DNA from: JAAYCI01 sp964370045
GTDB lineage: Bacteria; Bacillota; Clostridia; Oscillospirales; Ruminococcaceae
DNA: 64,000 nucleotides
Direction: 5' to 3'
Assembly: GCA_964370045.1 (NCBI GenBank)
Contig: CAYJGZ010000001.1
Coordinates: 124,001 to 188,000 of the forward strand
Both the position numbers and the translations under genes were made by a program. Each line of letters opens with the position of its first letter. Position 1 is the first letter of the stretch. Under the pieces are notes generated by a model that saw only the letters and a list, made by a program, of their open reading frames with translations, searched no databases and had not been told where the DNA came from. Below, piece by piece: positions 25,101-32,710 of the stretch.

Positions 25101-25878
25101 AGGACGATACCGTGTGCTGGAGATAGGCGCGGATGCGGAATATGTAGTGAGCTACACCGCAGAGGCTGTGGACATTGGGTATACGTTGGATGGCAACTTA
25201 GTGACGCAGGGTACGATAGGCGTAAGCAACGTGTATACAGAGCCTAACGACCCGCCCGAGCCTCCGGACCCGCCCGACCCACCGGTACCTCCCGTACCGC
25301 CCGACCCGCCGACACCTCCGATAGACACACCGCCCGACCCGCCGGCACCCCCCATAATTCCGCCGGCAGACCCGCCCGACCCGCCGACACCTCCAGGGGT
25401 GTTTGAGCCGACACCGACACCTGAGCTTGACCCCTTGCTGGACCCCGAAGCACCTTTAGCACCTGCGCCAGAGGGTGACGGCAGGCACTGGTCACTGCTT
25501 AACCTGATGTGTGCTCTGTTTGCAGGCATTACCAGCATTATCATGATACTGATGATGGTGGCACGCAGGCTGACAAAGCGTAGCGATGAGGAAGCCATGG
25601 CAGAGGCTATGGAGCGTGGAGAAAGCTATACGGACGAGTACGAAGAGCAAAGACGCAAGGGTGGCTTTGTATGGCGTGCAGTTTCCGCAGTAGTTGCGGT
25701 GGCCGCTATTGTAGCCTTCCTCATCACGGAAGACATTCGCAACCCGATGGTTTGGGCGTGTGAGTGGAGCCCCTTGATGGTGACGTTTGCCATCAGCCAG
25801 GTGCTCGTGATGCTTGGCCTGCGCCATTCGATGCGTAACCCGGATGATGCAGAGGATACGGAGACAGCAGAGCTGTAA
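19189..25878 (+). CDS. Giant surface protein with pilin-like domain and membrane anchor
   Basis: A 2229-residue exported protein. The signal peptide (about 1-33) ends TTTFA. Residues about 36-300 hold three InlB/Listeria-Bacteroides-like repeats (TFMVDG, TFKLADG, LSYSQNDGG, each ending in a W-containing strand). The middle is beta-rich, with DUF11/isopeptide-type fimbrial modules such as LELTKSVTMP..TLYEGDTVDYTI and VDVTWSLTAYNG. Residues about 1877-2010 form a SpaA/DUF5979-like pilin domain (LTVQKTLTDSRVTGSAEFDF). A proline-rich stalk (about 2019-2090) leads to a membrane helix (about 2100-2126), then a charged loop and two further helices. There is no LPXTG motif, so it is anchored by its membrane helices rather than by sortase. 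An adhesin role is inferred. GAGGAAG precedes the ATG and a terminator follows. Confidence 0.85.
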   Translation: MKKMKNLYRGIAVVALTMVMLVSLLPTTTFANNVWRATFMVDGAEYTSASATEVPSGEEGGASSWQYDAPTQPAAGAGLPAGMLFSGWLDASGAPVTFPVAATGSATFSAELAIDPAYTPPSAPTQPAVTATFKLADGSVFEGLENVAPALNAAGDAYVFNAPANVPATTLFADGQQFASWVNAADNSDAVWPYDANAAEVSGITHVEFVATTSAYSPTLSYSQNDGGTVTAVGSAQVEAGAVLNTLLPDAAAFGVSEIDYWTDANGLKIEDTSAVVMPNADTTYIAVLNAQSLPQLGAAAPSPVNTSAGKLEPTREILTQLFPQIVLDVSETTSGGSGYGYIRGSFTLENSGYVEDVTFRVQATSNDPTNPNLHVNLADGMGGGNASYNVSNDATNGNFIDITVGKIESLSGVSGANDYATFGFNIDNYTTPIGTTATFEIVSVSATDSSGNVVTLTRGDWKAPVQYPSEANMDVGLLVTTDNSWRFVPMGGTETPVQNPLTTVTRTEGDGLGGTRIYTPAVDALPSVTLRVETAPQTTNYVDATALRFELMLEATGDVAIPQAIETLLAGANSSSPKVLYDGSSLVAGMEDFLDYFHMDFTGTLYEGWKIELWMDGGVLNFRFTRSDMNAGAAAAVRLITPVITVKQFEFENVIANDARSGGYTISYVSDATKSFFEVPGVSLDASGVPVSINSVSRAIAEGGNASVNIELTEIADPTKQVEELLTNVQKNYVPWEYLSTGYNATTPQYGTEAGDGHPMRNTISNYDVVSTQDPNLSTDAGRIWFVWNWQVGADGVVLPSAVTELEIRETNSGATTPSNDIDNPNDKAGWNPSEITPLAFKLPVVDANTEWELVLTFDDKSTETITKADAATAAYPTDADGRQIVMLAAGKNLTNFSLKYTKSAGSTDAITITNEMQVMFELLDTHTATGPIYNNSFISVAYEQSGGGTNTQNVERAGLVNVVGQGSGVLIYGDVRLETQFRRYTGVDGWTGSQYTGNYSTFFWNEPLSIEVAGGLFGSMDDLHNPTYIVELPDNVALDPVALTGYPNAGDTVYSSTSWNAANGSVENGVVYNVQQYTADTSGGVRDMTMSAFSGNVKIELYNEFGTPDGKIVSDLSLARYVAVTFEGETLDASTNEGFIFNIPVRVTESVKSEHYYPTYAALTGYANAGDTTRTHIALNRQYQAGGDWNSTTSTDNQLTIGGTHDSYEFPNAVNGGKGHPDTQYDTVNGNPVNFVVDKTSLRTVGFSRELELTKSVTMPAGATTLYEGDTVDYTIDVRMSDVGGLIPSLAGNEASIFDIPDYTLYQMTDMLPAGQSVQDASIVVELSGVTVDSSKYSVLKRNVTNENGDTVQMIALEFSGGLVIEYGKHVTVSYKATQDSVDFLQASGKFTSIEYNTVSIFYNAADTGIESGKGDVKGTYASESSNAVLAEWWNGYTFNAGTSVQGTPLTRADMTRLEARVQVQVSDKRIAPGINKIAVGTNDYNMQNSGVDVTWSLTAYNGAEADLDMGSYYVVDVLPYGVSYTGVPAGYEAPTTIYTNTNQQQVLVWEMSALKKGESVELRINTHIDSVVFGSATNYSYIVPTEYFSPDSVALVAAGSTETHGTHLYGNDAVLLRSLPTTDANAAATVNAISGRAAVQEIETVNLLNSMRARAYKEVVNEAGTDSRTSATPLDTMLVSRGEVVTFNYYLSNEGTNQNMPYYDVEFYDVLPWVNDSYLTNDRDRNSGWNLFMEFPSDLGNVVTVQRQKIDGTLIDTLEYGVDYNVMLSDSEPGIGYDALKNHPAWVDLANWDVQNRTPRAFGVDLSDSYTLGAGERLVITWKMEVPNLPAVYVTSQAYNSASFGFKQRQGTTARTSDAWFSGEPEKVGIHVTDAVPEGLSLTVQKTLTDSRVTGSAEFDFRLERFESGNWNAFELNRGQYSNIALSGALDDSEYRADTLNTQLHGMFSIELESGVGAVGGTISGLPEGRYRVLEIGADAEYVVSYTAEAVDIGYTLDGNLVTQGTIGVSNVYTEPNDPPEPPDPPDPPVPPVPPDPPTPPIDTPPDPPAPPIIPPADPPDPPTPPGVFEPTPTPELDPLLDPEAPLAPAPEGDGRHWSLLNLMCALFAGITSIIMILMMVARRLTKRSDEEAMAEAMERGESYTDEYEEQRRKGGFVWRAVSAVVAVAAIVAFLITEDIRNPMVWACEWSPLMVTFAISQVLVMLGLRHSMRNPDDAEDTETAEL

Positions 25879-25933
25879 AAAGTAACGCTGCCTAAAAAGT
25901 ATTCGGAGTTTTTGTGCGACAATAATAAAGAGA

Positions 25934-25970
25934 GTGACCTCACAAATTTATGTGGGGTCATTCTTTTTTT
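25934..25970 (+). terminator. Terminator of the surface protein gene
   Basis: TGACCTCAC pairs with GTGGGGTCA, followed by TTCTTTTTTT on the plus strand. Confidence 0.8.
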
Positions 25971-26054
25971 ATTCACAGGATGGTGGTATACTGTAACCGA
26001 AGAACACCGTAAGCGGTGGACGCCTTGTACATTTGTGCCAAAGAGGAAATATAT

Positions 26055-26774
26055 ATGAAGGCTCGCACGAAAATAATTATAGCGGTAGCGGCGGTGCTAT
26101 TGGGTGCGGTGGTGGTAGCGGCGTTTTTTTTGATGCGCAATTTTTCGGTGGAGGATGTCCTGCGCATACTTCCGAGCAGCGTGCCCATCGCTATTTTGGC
26201 GTTAATATGTATATATTGCCTTAAAAATCTGCTGATGTTTATCCCCGTGGTGGCGCTGTACCTTGCGGCAGGAATTATGTTTACACCTGGCGTTGCCATT
26301 GGGGTGACATACCTGTGCCTATTTTGTGAATTTAGCCTTGGGTACCTCGTCGGGTGGGTGCTGGGCAGGGGAAAAGTGCGTGCGCTTGTGGAAAAACGGC
26401 CAAAATCGAGCGCTGTGCTACACATAGTGGATGAGCACCAGACGACGGCCTGCTTTCTTACTCGAATTATCCCACTGCCCGTGCCGCTGGACCTTATGAG
26501 CATGTTTTACGGCTCTGTGGGTGTGCCGTACTTGAAATATATTGTCTCCTCACTGCTTGGTGTGAGTGCGTTTATGCTCCCGTGTGTTTTGGCGGGGGAT
26601 GCTGTTCTAAATCCGCTGTCGGCGGAGTTTATACTGCCGTTTAGCATTGCGGTGGCAAGCTCGGTGGGGGCGTTTCTTATATATACTTTTGCGCAAAGAC
26701 GCAAAAAAATGCGTGAAAATGGCGTAGAGGGGCAAGAACTAAGCGAAGATGAAAAAAGGGGTGAAGAGGGATGA
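26055..26774 (+). CDS. TVP38/TMEM64-family (VTT domain) membrane protein
   Basis: A 239-residue inner-membrane protein with about five helices. The VTT core shows as AAGIMFTPGVAIGVTYLCLF, then GYLVGWVLGRGKVRAL and FLTRIIPLPVPLDLMSMFYGSVGVPYLKY, the F-L-x-R...P..P.....Y.aG motif of this family. Members are linked to lipid scrambling or membrane transport; the bacterial substrate is mostly unknown. The ATG at 26055 follows AGAGGAA. The last four bases overlap the next gene's ATG, so it is coupled to the M20 peptidase. The basic C-terminal tail (RRKKMRENG) lies in the cytoplasm. Confidence 0.85.
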   Translation: MKARTKIIIAVAAVLLGAVVVAAFFLMRNFSVEDVLRILPSSVPIAILALICIYCLKNLLMFIPVVALYLAAGIMFTPGVAIGVTYLCLFCEFSLGYLVGWVLGRGKVRALVEKRPKSSAVLHIVDEHQTTACFLTRIIPLPVPLDLMSMFYGSVGVPYLKYIVSSLLGVSAFMLPCVLAGDAVLNPLSAEFILPFSIAVASSVGAFLIYTFAQRRKKMRENGVEGQELSEDEKRGEEG

Positions 26775-28174
26775 ATGAGGAACAGCTTTTGCAAAAAATA
26801 GAGGAGTTCATCGAGCGCAATGAGCGAAATATTGTAAGTGACATCGCAAAGCTGGTGAGTATAAAGAGCGTGAGTGGAGAAACACCGCCGAAAGAGGGTG
26901 CGCCCTACGGTGAAGGCCCTCGCCGTGCGCTGAATGCCGCTCTTGATATTGCAGGGGGCTTTGGGCTTTGTGTTAGCGACGGCGAGGGGCACATGGGCTG
27001 GGCAGAGCTTGCAGGTGAAAGTAAAGAGTACATTGCTACCGTGACACACCTTGATGTGGTGCCTGCGGGCGACGGCTGGAGCGGCGATGCGTTTGAGCTA
27101 AGAAAAAAAGACGGCTGGCTGATAGGTAGAGGGGTGCTGGACGACAAGGCGGCGAGCGTGTTGTGCCTGTATGCGGCGAAGTTTTTTGCGCAGCAGGGCC
27201 TGCCACTGCGCTACACACTGCGCATACTGCTGGGCTGTAGCGAGGAGACGGGCATGGCGGATGCCGAGTATTATGTGAAAACCCAAAAACAGCCGCTGTT
27301 TTGCTTTTCGCCCGATGCAAAGTTTCCGCTGTGCAACGGCGAAAAGGGGATACTTCAGGGGCGGTTTATTTCGCCTTTGATAAAGGGGAACGTGGTAGAA
27401 TTCAGCGCAGGGCAAGCGCCGAATGTGATTGCGGGCAGAGCCTCCTGCACGGTGAAGGCACAGGATAAAAAGCTCGGAGATGCGCCGAATATTTCCTGTG
27501 AGGTGCTAAAGGACGGCCTTGTGAAAATAACGGCGCAGGGCAGGCAGGGACATGCGGCAAGCCCCAAAGGCTGTGTGAATGCTATAGGTTTGCTTGTGGA
27601 GTATCTGCTACGGCAGGAGCTTTGCAGTGCTGAGGAGAGAGAATTTTTTGCGCTGACACAAAAAATGCACGCAAACTTTAGCGGCGAAGGCCTTGGCATT
27701 GCGTGTGAGGATGAGATGTTTGGCGCACTTAGCATAAACGGCGGAGTGATAAAAAAGCGAGGGGATGTGTTCACCCAAAGTGTTGATATTCGCTACCCCA
27801 CCTGCACAAGCGCTCAAAAGCTAAGCGAGGCTTTGGGCAGGGCGGCGAGGGAGCACGGCTGCGAGTACGAGCGGATAACATACGATGAGCCGTATTATAT
27901 ATCCGCAGACACACCGCAGGTGAAAGCATTGCTAAGCGCATACACAAAGGTGAGCGGACAAAAGGGTGAGACGTTTACCATGGGCGGCGGCACATACGCA
28001 AGGCACTTTGAAAATGCGGTAAGCTTTGGGCCTGCTCCCGCAAGCGAGCAGGCACTGCCCGACTTCGTAGGTATGGAGCACTGCGCAAACGAGGGCGCTT
28101 TGCTAAAGGACCTTTTGCAGGCGCTGAAGATTTACATGCTGGGCATATGGAGACTGCAACAGACGGAGTTTTAG
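26771..28174 (+). CDS. M20-family dipeptidase (Sapep/PepV-like)
   Basis: A 467-residue zinc peptidase that hydrolyses dipeptides in the cytoplasm. Metal and catalytic residues are visible: His and Asp in VTHLDVVPAG (near 95), Asp in RGVLDDKAA (near 120), the Glu pair in GCSEETGMAD (near 157), Asp in FSPDAKFP and the late His in GMEHCANEGA. The FSPDAKFP and GEKGILQ stretch is typical for the Sapep/PepV branch. The ATG overlaps the stop of the VTT gene (ATGA), so the two form an operon. A bidirectional terminator follows at 28211. Confidence 0.88.
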   Translation: MNEEQLLQKIEEFIERNERNIVSDIAKLVSIKSVSGETPPKEGAPYGEGPRRALNAALDIAGGFGLCVSDGEGHMGWAELAGESKEYIATVTHLDVVPAGDGWSGDAFELRKKDGWLIGRGVLDDKAASVLCLYAAKFFAQQGLPLRYTLRILLGCSEETGMADAEYYVKTQKQPLFCFSPDAKFPLCNGEKGILQGRFISPLIKGNVVEFSAGQAPNVIAGRASCTVKAQDKKLGDAPNISCEVLKDGLVKITAQGRQGHAASPKGCVNAIGLLVEYLLRQELCSAEEREFFALTQKMHANFSGEGLGIACEDEMFGALSINGGVIKKRGDVFTQSVDIRYPTCTSAQKLSEALGRAAREHGCEYERITYDEPYYISADTPQVKALLSAYTKVSGQKGETFTMGGGTYARHFENAVSFGPAPASEQALPDFVGMEHCANEGALLKDLLQALKIYMLGIWRLQQTEF

Positions 28175-28210
28175 GGTTGTGGACAGGGGCAAAGCTATCC
28201 GCTTAAAACA

Positions 28211-28263
28211 AAAAAGCTATCCGCTTTTCGGCAAGGTGCCTGCCGAGAGCGGATAGCTTTTTT
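28211..28263. terminator. Bidirectional terminator between convergent genes
   Basis: AAAAAGCTATCCGCT pairs with AGCGGATAGCTTTTT, with an inner CGGCA/TGCCG pair. A-run on one side and T-run on the other let it stop both the dipeptidase gene and the facing SDR gene. Confidence 0.85.
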
Positions 28264-28297
28264 GTTGTTGATTAGTGCAGGTACAAAGCAGTATTAG

Positions 28298-29020
28298 TTA
28301 TGCATCCTGCTTTGTGTCTGCTATTTGTATTTCACGTAAGTTTACACCCTGTGGCATCTCGTACGCAAAGCGGATAGTCTTTGCCACATCCTCCGATGTG
28401 ATGCTGCCCACGCCCAGCGCTTTTTTCCACTCGGCGTAGCCTGCTTTTATTTCATTGCTGGTGGTGTGGCTCAAAAGCTCGGTGTCCACAGCGCCGGGGC
28501 ACACACGCATGACACGCACGTTGTAAGGAGCCATCTCGCCGCGTGCTACCTCCGAAAGCCCCACAACACCGTACTTGGACGCACAGTATGCCGCATGGTT
28601 GCCAAACGGCTTCACGCCCGCAATGGAGGAAATGTTGATGATAGTGCCACATTGGCGCTCTTTCATGTCGTTCATGACAACCTGCATACCGTTCATGACA
28701 CCCATCACGTTTACGTTTAGCATCTGTTGCCACTCGGCAGAATCCTGTGTTTGAATATTGCCCAAAAGCATCACGCCTGCGTTGTTTATAAGAAGGTCCG
28801 CCTTGCCGTAAACCTCCTCTGCCTTGCGCACGGCGGCCTCGAGTGCGGATTTATCGGTCACGTCTACCTGCTCGCAGAGGGTGTTTGAAAGGTTTAGCTC
28901 TTTCAGCAGCTCAACTCTGCGAGCTAAGAGCAAAAGGGGGTAGCCCTGCTTGTTAAACTCAATAGCAAGTGCCTTTCCAAAGCCGGAGCTTGCGCCTGTG
29001 ATGACAACTAACTTTTTCAT
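28298..29020 (-). CDS. Short-chain dehydrogenase/reductase
   Basis: A 240-residue classical SDR. The cofactor loop is TGASSGFGKAL, followed by DVTDKSAL, NNAGVM, INISSIAG (catalytic Ser) and the YCASK motif (Tyr and Lys). ALLLARR after the second strand suggests NADP through the arginine pair, as in YdfG/serine dehydrogenase-like members. It oxidises or reduces a small alcohol or hydroxy acid; the substrate is not predictable. It is a single gene facing the dipeptidase, with a palindromic repeat copy upstream. The ATG at 29020 is preceded by AAAGGAT. Confidence 0.85.
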   Translation of the reverse strand: MKKLVVITGASSGFGKALAIEFNKQGYPLLLLARRVELLKELNLSNTLCEQVDVTDKSALEAAVRKAEEVYGKADLLINNAGVMLLGNIQTQDSAEWQQMLNVNVMGVMNGMQVVMNDMKERQCGTIINISSIAGVKPFGNHAAYCASKYGVVGLSEVARGEMAPYNVRVMRVCPGAVDTELLSHTTSNEIKAGYAEWKKALGVGSITSEDVAKTIRFAYEMPQGVNLREIQIADTKQDA

Positions 29021-29058
29021 GTGTAAAATCCTTTCTAACGACTAAATGTTATTTTTGG

Positions 29059-29169
29059 GTGTGTCCAAGTGCGACGATTTATTTGCTATATCCCCTGCCG
29101 CAGGCGGGGGATATAGCGCCTTCTTCTTGTGCCCAGCGTATTCTAAAGCACCTCTATGTGTCCATTCCC
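29059..29169 (+). repeat. Palindromic intergenic repeat, intact copy 2 (111 bp)
   Basis: Same length and sequence as the copy at 10976 apart from about ten substitutions. The hairpin is GCTATATCCCCTGCC/GGCGGGGGATATAGC with one T-G pair in place of C-G. The right end reads ATGTGTCCATTCCC. It fills the gap between the SDR gene and the CinA-fusion gene. Confidence 0.85.
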
Positions 29170-29192
29170 TTATTTTTGATAAAAGCAAAAGA

Positions 29193-32100
29193 CTAATCCC
29201 AAGAAATCAATCTGGTAGTGGGGAAGTAATGCTCCAAAATTTGCTCGTAAGTCTGTTCTTGCTGTGCGTACACAAGCGCACCCTGCAAGCTAAGCCCCAC
29301 GCCGTGCCCCTGCCCATAGCTTATGAACACAAAGCCTGCGCCGTCGTACTCTATCTCAAAGGCGGGGCTTTGCAAAACAGGCTCTTGCATCTGCGTCAAA
29401 ACGTGCTGCCAAAATGTGTAGCCGCTTATCTCCTCATCGCCTACGAGCAGGCTCTCCACATAGCCGCTTTCGTCTTTGGAAAGCACCGACAGCCATGTGT
29501 CCGCAGTGCCGTATGCGTAAAGGTTTATGCCCAGCGCATCGCCCACAGCGTCTGCAAGCTCCTCCTCCGACAGGGAGGATATTTGCCGCCAGCCTTCTAA
29601 AGTTTGGTCGTAAGGGGAGGGTGTCTGCGCAAGGTAGCTACGTGTGTCGCCCCAGATATTTTCGGGGGAGTTTGTGCCGAAAGCGGCCATGTTGTAAAAG
29701 GGGGTGAATGCGGGGGAAGCCCCGTCCTCGCTCAAAATAAAGCTTTCCACCTCCAAGACAGCGTTTAAGATTTCCTCCGAGGGCGGCTTGCCCACCACCT
29801 GCGGCGCATCTATCGAAGCACCCTGCATGTTCAGTATCCAGCTGTGTGCTGAAATAGCCAGCGCCTGAATGGCGGCTCTGTCGAGGTTGGGGGCTTCGTT
29901 TTGGCATATCATCGCTAAAATGTCCGCAGTGGGGGCTGTCATTACCTCGCCGTTCATCGTGACGGTAAGGTAGTTTGGGTTGGGCCTTTGGGGCAGTGGT
30001 GTCACTGCCGCAGGGGGCGCAGTCACCTCAGGCAGAGAGGACACAGGGGGTAGCGAGGAGGCAATGTCGCTTGTATCGCTTGTGGCACTTGTGTCGATTG
30101 CATCGGAGCTTGAGCTACTGCTTTGCGCACTGCCGCTTTGGGAGGTGTTACTGCTCGAAGCAGAGGTGTCCGAAGTAGTGCTGCTGCTCGCCGAAGAGGA
30201 GCTTTGGGCAGAGCTGTACAGGGCGGTGAAAGAGGCGCTATTTTGCGACGAAGAAAAGGTGATTTCTCCGCTAAGCGGTAGGGTGGCGGCAGAGGAAAAT
30301 ACATCATCCTGCGAAACCGTGGGGGCGTTGTCCTCAGCGGGCATACCTGCGCTGAGCTGCAGCTGGCTGTTGGTGACATCGCCCACAAGATACCTGCGCA
30401 GCCATGTGCTGTAAAGCAGCTCTTCATTCGGCGCATCCTCGTTCATGCGCTCGTAGTAGGCGGTGGGCATTAGTGGAGAGCCTGCGATAACACTACCCGA
30501 AACCTCCCCTGCAAGCTCGTCCTCGTGTGCAAGACGGCCGCACAAGTAGAGTGTTTCACCCTCGTTTTGGGTGGGCAGTGCAAGGCTCATGAAGCTATCG
30601 CCTGGGGAAATATTTAGCGATATATCATACAAGCTGCGCACCTTTGCGCCTATCATGAAATCCATAAAAGCATCGTAGGAGGATACATCAAAAACTGTCG
30701 GCTCAAAGCTGTTTTGTGCATCATCTAAAAACACCGCAAAAACAAGGTAGGTGCGCACATCCTTGTCCGTAAACCAGGTGAAGCTTTCGGGTAGCGGCTC
30801 GTTTTGGACATCGAGATAGCTTGTAATAGGCTCAAATTCCGCATCCGCCGCAATCAGGATGTTTTGGGAGGCCTGCCCCGGTGTGGCGGTTTCGCTGATT
30901 ATGGGCATTCCGTCGACATCAGCCTGTGTGCTCAGCTGTAAAATTTCCTCCTGCACCGCACCCTCGGGGCGCAGCACCAGCGTCTCCGCACTGCCATCGC
31001 TGAGCGCTACCATGCCGCCTATCTGTGCATCTTGGGATGCGGCATAGTCCACCAGCGCACAGGCGGCGGTGTTGTACTCCGCAGTGCCGTAGCGAAGGCC
31101 CTGTGCGGAGGGGTAGTTTATGTCGGAGGTGGGGCTTGCAATATCAGGCTGTGAAGAGCCGCTGTTTAGCCCCAGCATCAGCAGTGCAAGCAGTAGGAGC
31201 ACCGCAATTATCGCAAGCATTGCACGGGCAAAGCCGCCGCCCCTGCGCTTTGGCCTGCCTGCGCGCTCAAAGTCCGCAAGTTGACCTTTTGTGAAGTGCT
31301 TTGTATCGGGGATAACAAGCCCCATGCTCGCCCTGCGCACCATGTCCAGCGCATGATTTGTGGCGGAGGTGCGGACGTAGTCTCTTTTGGACATGTAGAT
31401 GTAAGGCTTTCGCACATACACATGCCTGCCGTGCGCCAGCGCAATGTACACAAGGCCCACCGGCTTTTGAGCACTGCCGCCGCCGGGGCCTGCAATACCT
31501 GTGATTCCGATGCCGTAGGTAGCACCTGCACGAGCGGCCGCACCAAATGCCATCTCCGCCGCCACCTGCCCCGACACAGCGCCGTACTTGCGCAGGGTGG
31601 AGTTGCGCACGTTTAGCATTTCGTGCTTTGCCTCGTTTGCGTAGGTGACAGCGCCATAGCCAAACACACCGCTTGAGCCGGGCACGCTTGTGATACGCTC
31701 GCTGAGCAGGCCGCCGGTGCAGCTTTCTGCGGTGGCAAGCGCCTGCCCCTGTGCTAAAAGACGATGCACCACCGCCATTTCAAGGCTGTCGCCGTTGTCT
31801 GAGTATATAACTTCCCCCAAAACCGTGTGAAACTGCGCCGCAAGCTCATCGCACATCACGTCCGCCTGCTCGGCTGTGGGGGCGCTTGCTGTGATGCGAA
31901 TGTGCACCTCGCCCGTTTTTGCATATAGCGCGGCGGTGGGGTTTGCCCCTGCCAAAAGTGGGCGAATCATCTCCTCAAGCTCGCTCTCGCCTATGCCGAA
32001 GGTGCGCAGGGTGACGGAGCGAATAGAGGAGTCTTGCAGTGCCTCCAAAAGCGGCACTACCTGATTTTCAAACATGGGCATCATCTCACGGGGAGGCCCG

Positions 32101-32549
32101 GGCAAAAGCACCGCATATTTCGTTCCCTGCCTAAACCATGCGCCGGGCGCTGTGCCGTTAGGGTTGTCCAGCTTTATGCCCTTTGTGGGCACCATGGCCT
32201 GCTTTGCGTTTGAGGGGGACATCGTCTTGCCCCGCTTTTTGAAAAAATCCTCCAGCTTAATCAGCTCGTCCTCGTCCGGCGTGAGCACATCCCCGAAAAG
32301 CTCCGCTATTGTTTCCTTGGTGAGGTCGTCGTCGGTGGGGCCAAGCCCGCCCGTAAACACCAAAAGGTCGCTGCGAGATTTTGCCTCGGAGGCAAGGCGG
32401 CGCAGGCGCAGGGCATTATCGCCCACCACCGTTTGGTAGTAGACGGAAAAGCCGAGTGAGGCAAGCTTTTGTGAAAGGTACTGGGCGTTTGTGTTTAGGA
32501 TGTCGCCAAGCAAAAGCTCGGTACCCACCGAGATAATCTCTGCACGCAC
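29193..32549 (-). CDS. CinA fused to a membrane helix, sortase-like and SpoIID-like domains
   Basis: One uninterrupted 1118-residue protein. Residues 1-170: CinA/MoaB-like domain (IISVGTELLLGDILNTNAQ, TGGLGPTDDD, GTAPG, LPGPPREM). About 250-410: PncC/CinA-C, NMN deamidase (ATAESCTGGLLS, GAVTYANEAK, GITGIAGPGGG). About 440-462: one membrane helix after a basic stretch (RPKRRGGG), so the N-terminus is cytoplasmic and the rest outside. About 475-700: sortase-B-like fold (INYPSAQG, RSLYDISLNISPGD) with catalytic Cys replaced (ALPTQ instead of STC) and the His missing. About 765-850: Ser-rich linker. About 860-1118: SpoIID/LytB-like domain ending GQGHGVGLSLQGA. The GTG at 32549 follows AAGGAGG. 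CinA is normally a separate protein of about 415 residues. Confidence 0.85.
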   Translation of the reverse strand: MRAEIISVGTELLLGDILNTNAQYLSQKLASLGFSVYYQTVVGDNALRLRRLASEAKSRSDLLVFTGGLGPTDDDLTKETIAELFGDVLTPDEDELIKLEDFFKKRGKTMSPSNAKQAMVPTKGIKLDNPNGTAPGAWFRQGTKYAVLLPGPPREMMPMFENQVVPLLEALQDSSIRSVTLRTFGIGESELEEMIRPLLAGANPTAALYAKTGEVHIRITASAPTAEQADVMCDELAAQFHTVLGEVIYSDNGDSLEMAVVHRLLAQGQALATAESCTGGLLSERITSVPGSSGVFGYGAVTYANEAKHEMLNVRNSTLRKYGAVSGQVAAEMAFGAAARAGATYGIGITGIAGPGGGSAQKPVGLVYIALAHGRHVYVRKPYIYMSKRDYVRTSATNHALDMVRRASMGLVIPDTKHFTKGQLADFERAGRPKRRGGGFARAMLAIIAVLLLLALLMLGLNSGSSQPDIASPTSDINYPSAQGLRYGTAEYNTAACALVDYAASQDAQIGGMVALSDGSAETLVLRPEGAVQEEILQLSTQADVDGMPIISETATPGQASQNILIAADAEFEPITSYLDVQNEPLPESFTWFTDKDVRTYLVFAVFLDDAQNSFEPTVFDVSSYDAFMDFMIGAKVRSLYDISLNISPGDSFMSLALPTQNEGETLYLCGRLAHEDELAGEVSGSVIAGSPLMPTAYYERMNEDAPNEELLYSTWLRRYLVGDVTNSQLQLSAGMPAEDNAPTVSQDDVFSSAATLPLSGEITFSSSQNSASFTALYSSAQSSSSASSSTTSDTSASSSNTSQSGSAQSSSSSSDAIDTSATSDTSDIASSLPPVSSLPEVTAPPAAVTPLPQRPNPNYLTVTMNGEVMTAPTADILAMICQNEAPNLDRAAIQALAISAHSWILNMQGASIDAPQVVGKPPSEEILNAVLEVESFILSEDGASPAFTPFYNMAAFGTNSPENIWGDTRSYLAQTPSPYDQTLEGWRQISSLSEEELADAVGDALGINLYAYGTADTWLSVLSKDESGYVESLLVGDEEISGYTFWQHVLTQMQEPVLQSPAFEIEYDGAGFVFISYGQGHGVGLSLQGALVYAQQEQTYEQILEHYFPTTRLISWD

Positions 32550-32599
32550 GGCAAATCCTCCTTGGAATGGCGTTATAGGCAAATCTTGTGAAAAAGTGC

Positions 32600-32697
32600 C
32601 GGTTTGTTTTTAGCATAGCTCCACACCCTTTGCGGGGGAGCTATACTGCCCTCTGCTTGTGATTAACTCCGAAATCATTTCTATGTGTCCACTGCCC
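32600..32697. repeat. Palindromic intergenic repeat, diverged copy
   Basis: Hairpin arms ATAGCTCC and GGAGCTAT replace the TATATCCCC arms, but the right part CTGCTTGTGATTAACTCCGA and the end CTATGTGTCCACTGCCC follow the family consensus. It lies between thiI and the CinA-fusion gene. Confidence 0.6.
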
Positions 32698-32710
32698 TGT
32701 AAATAGTAGC

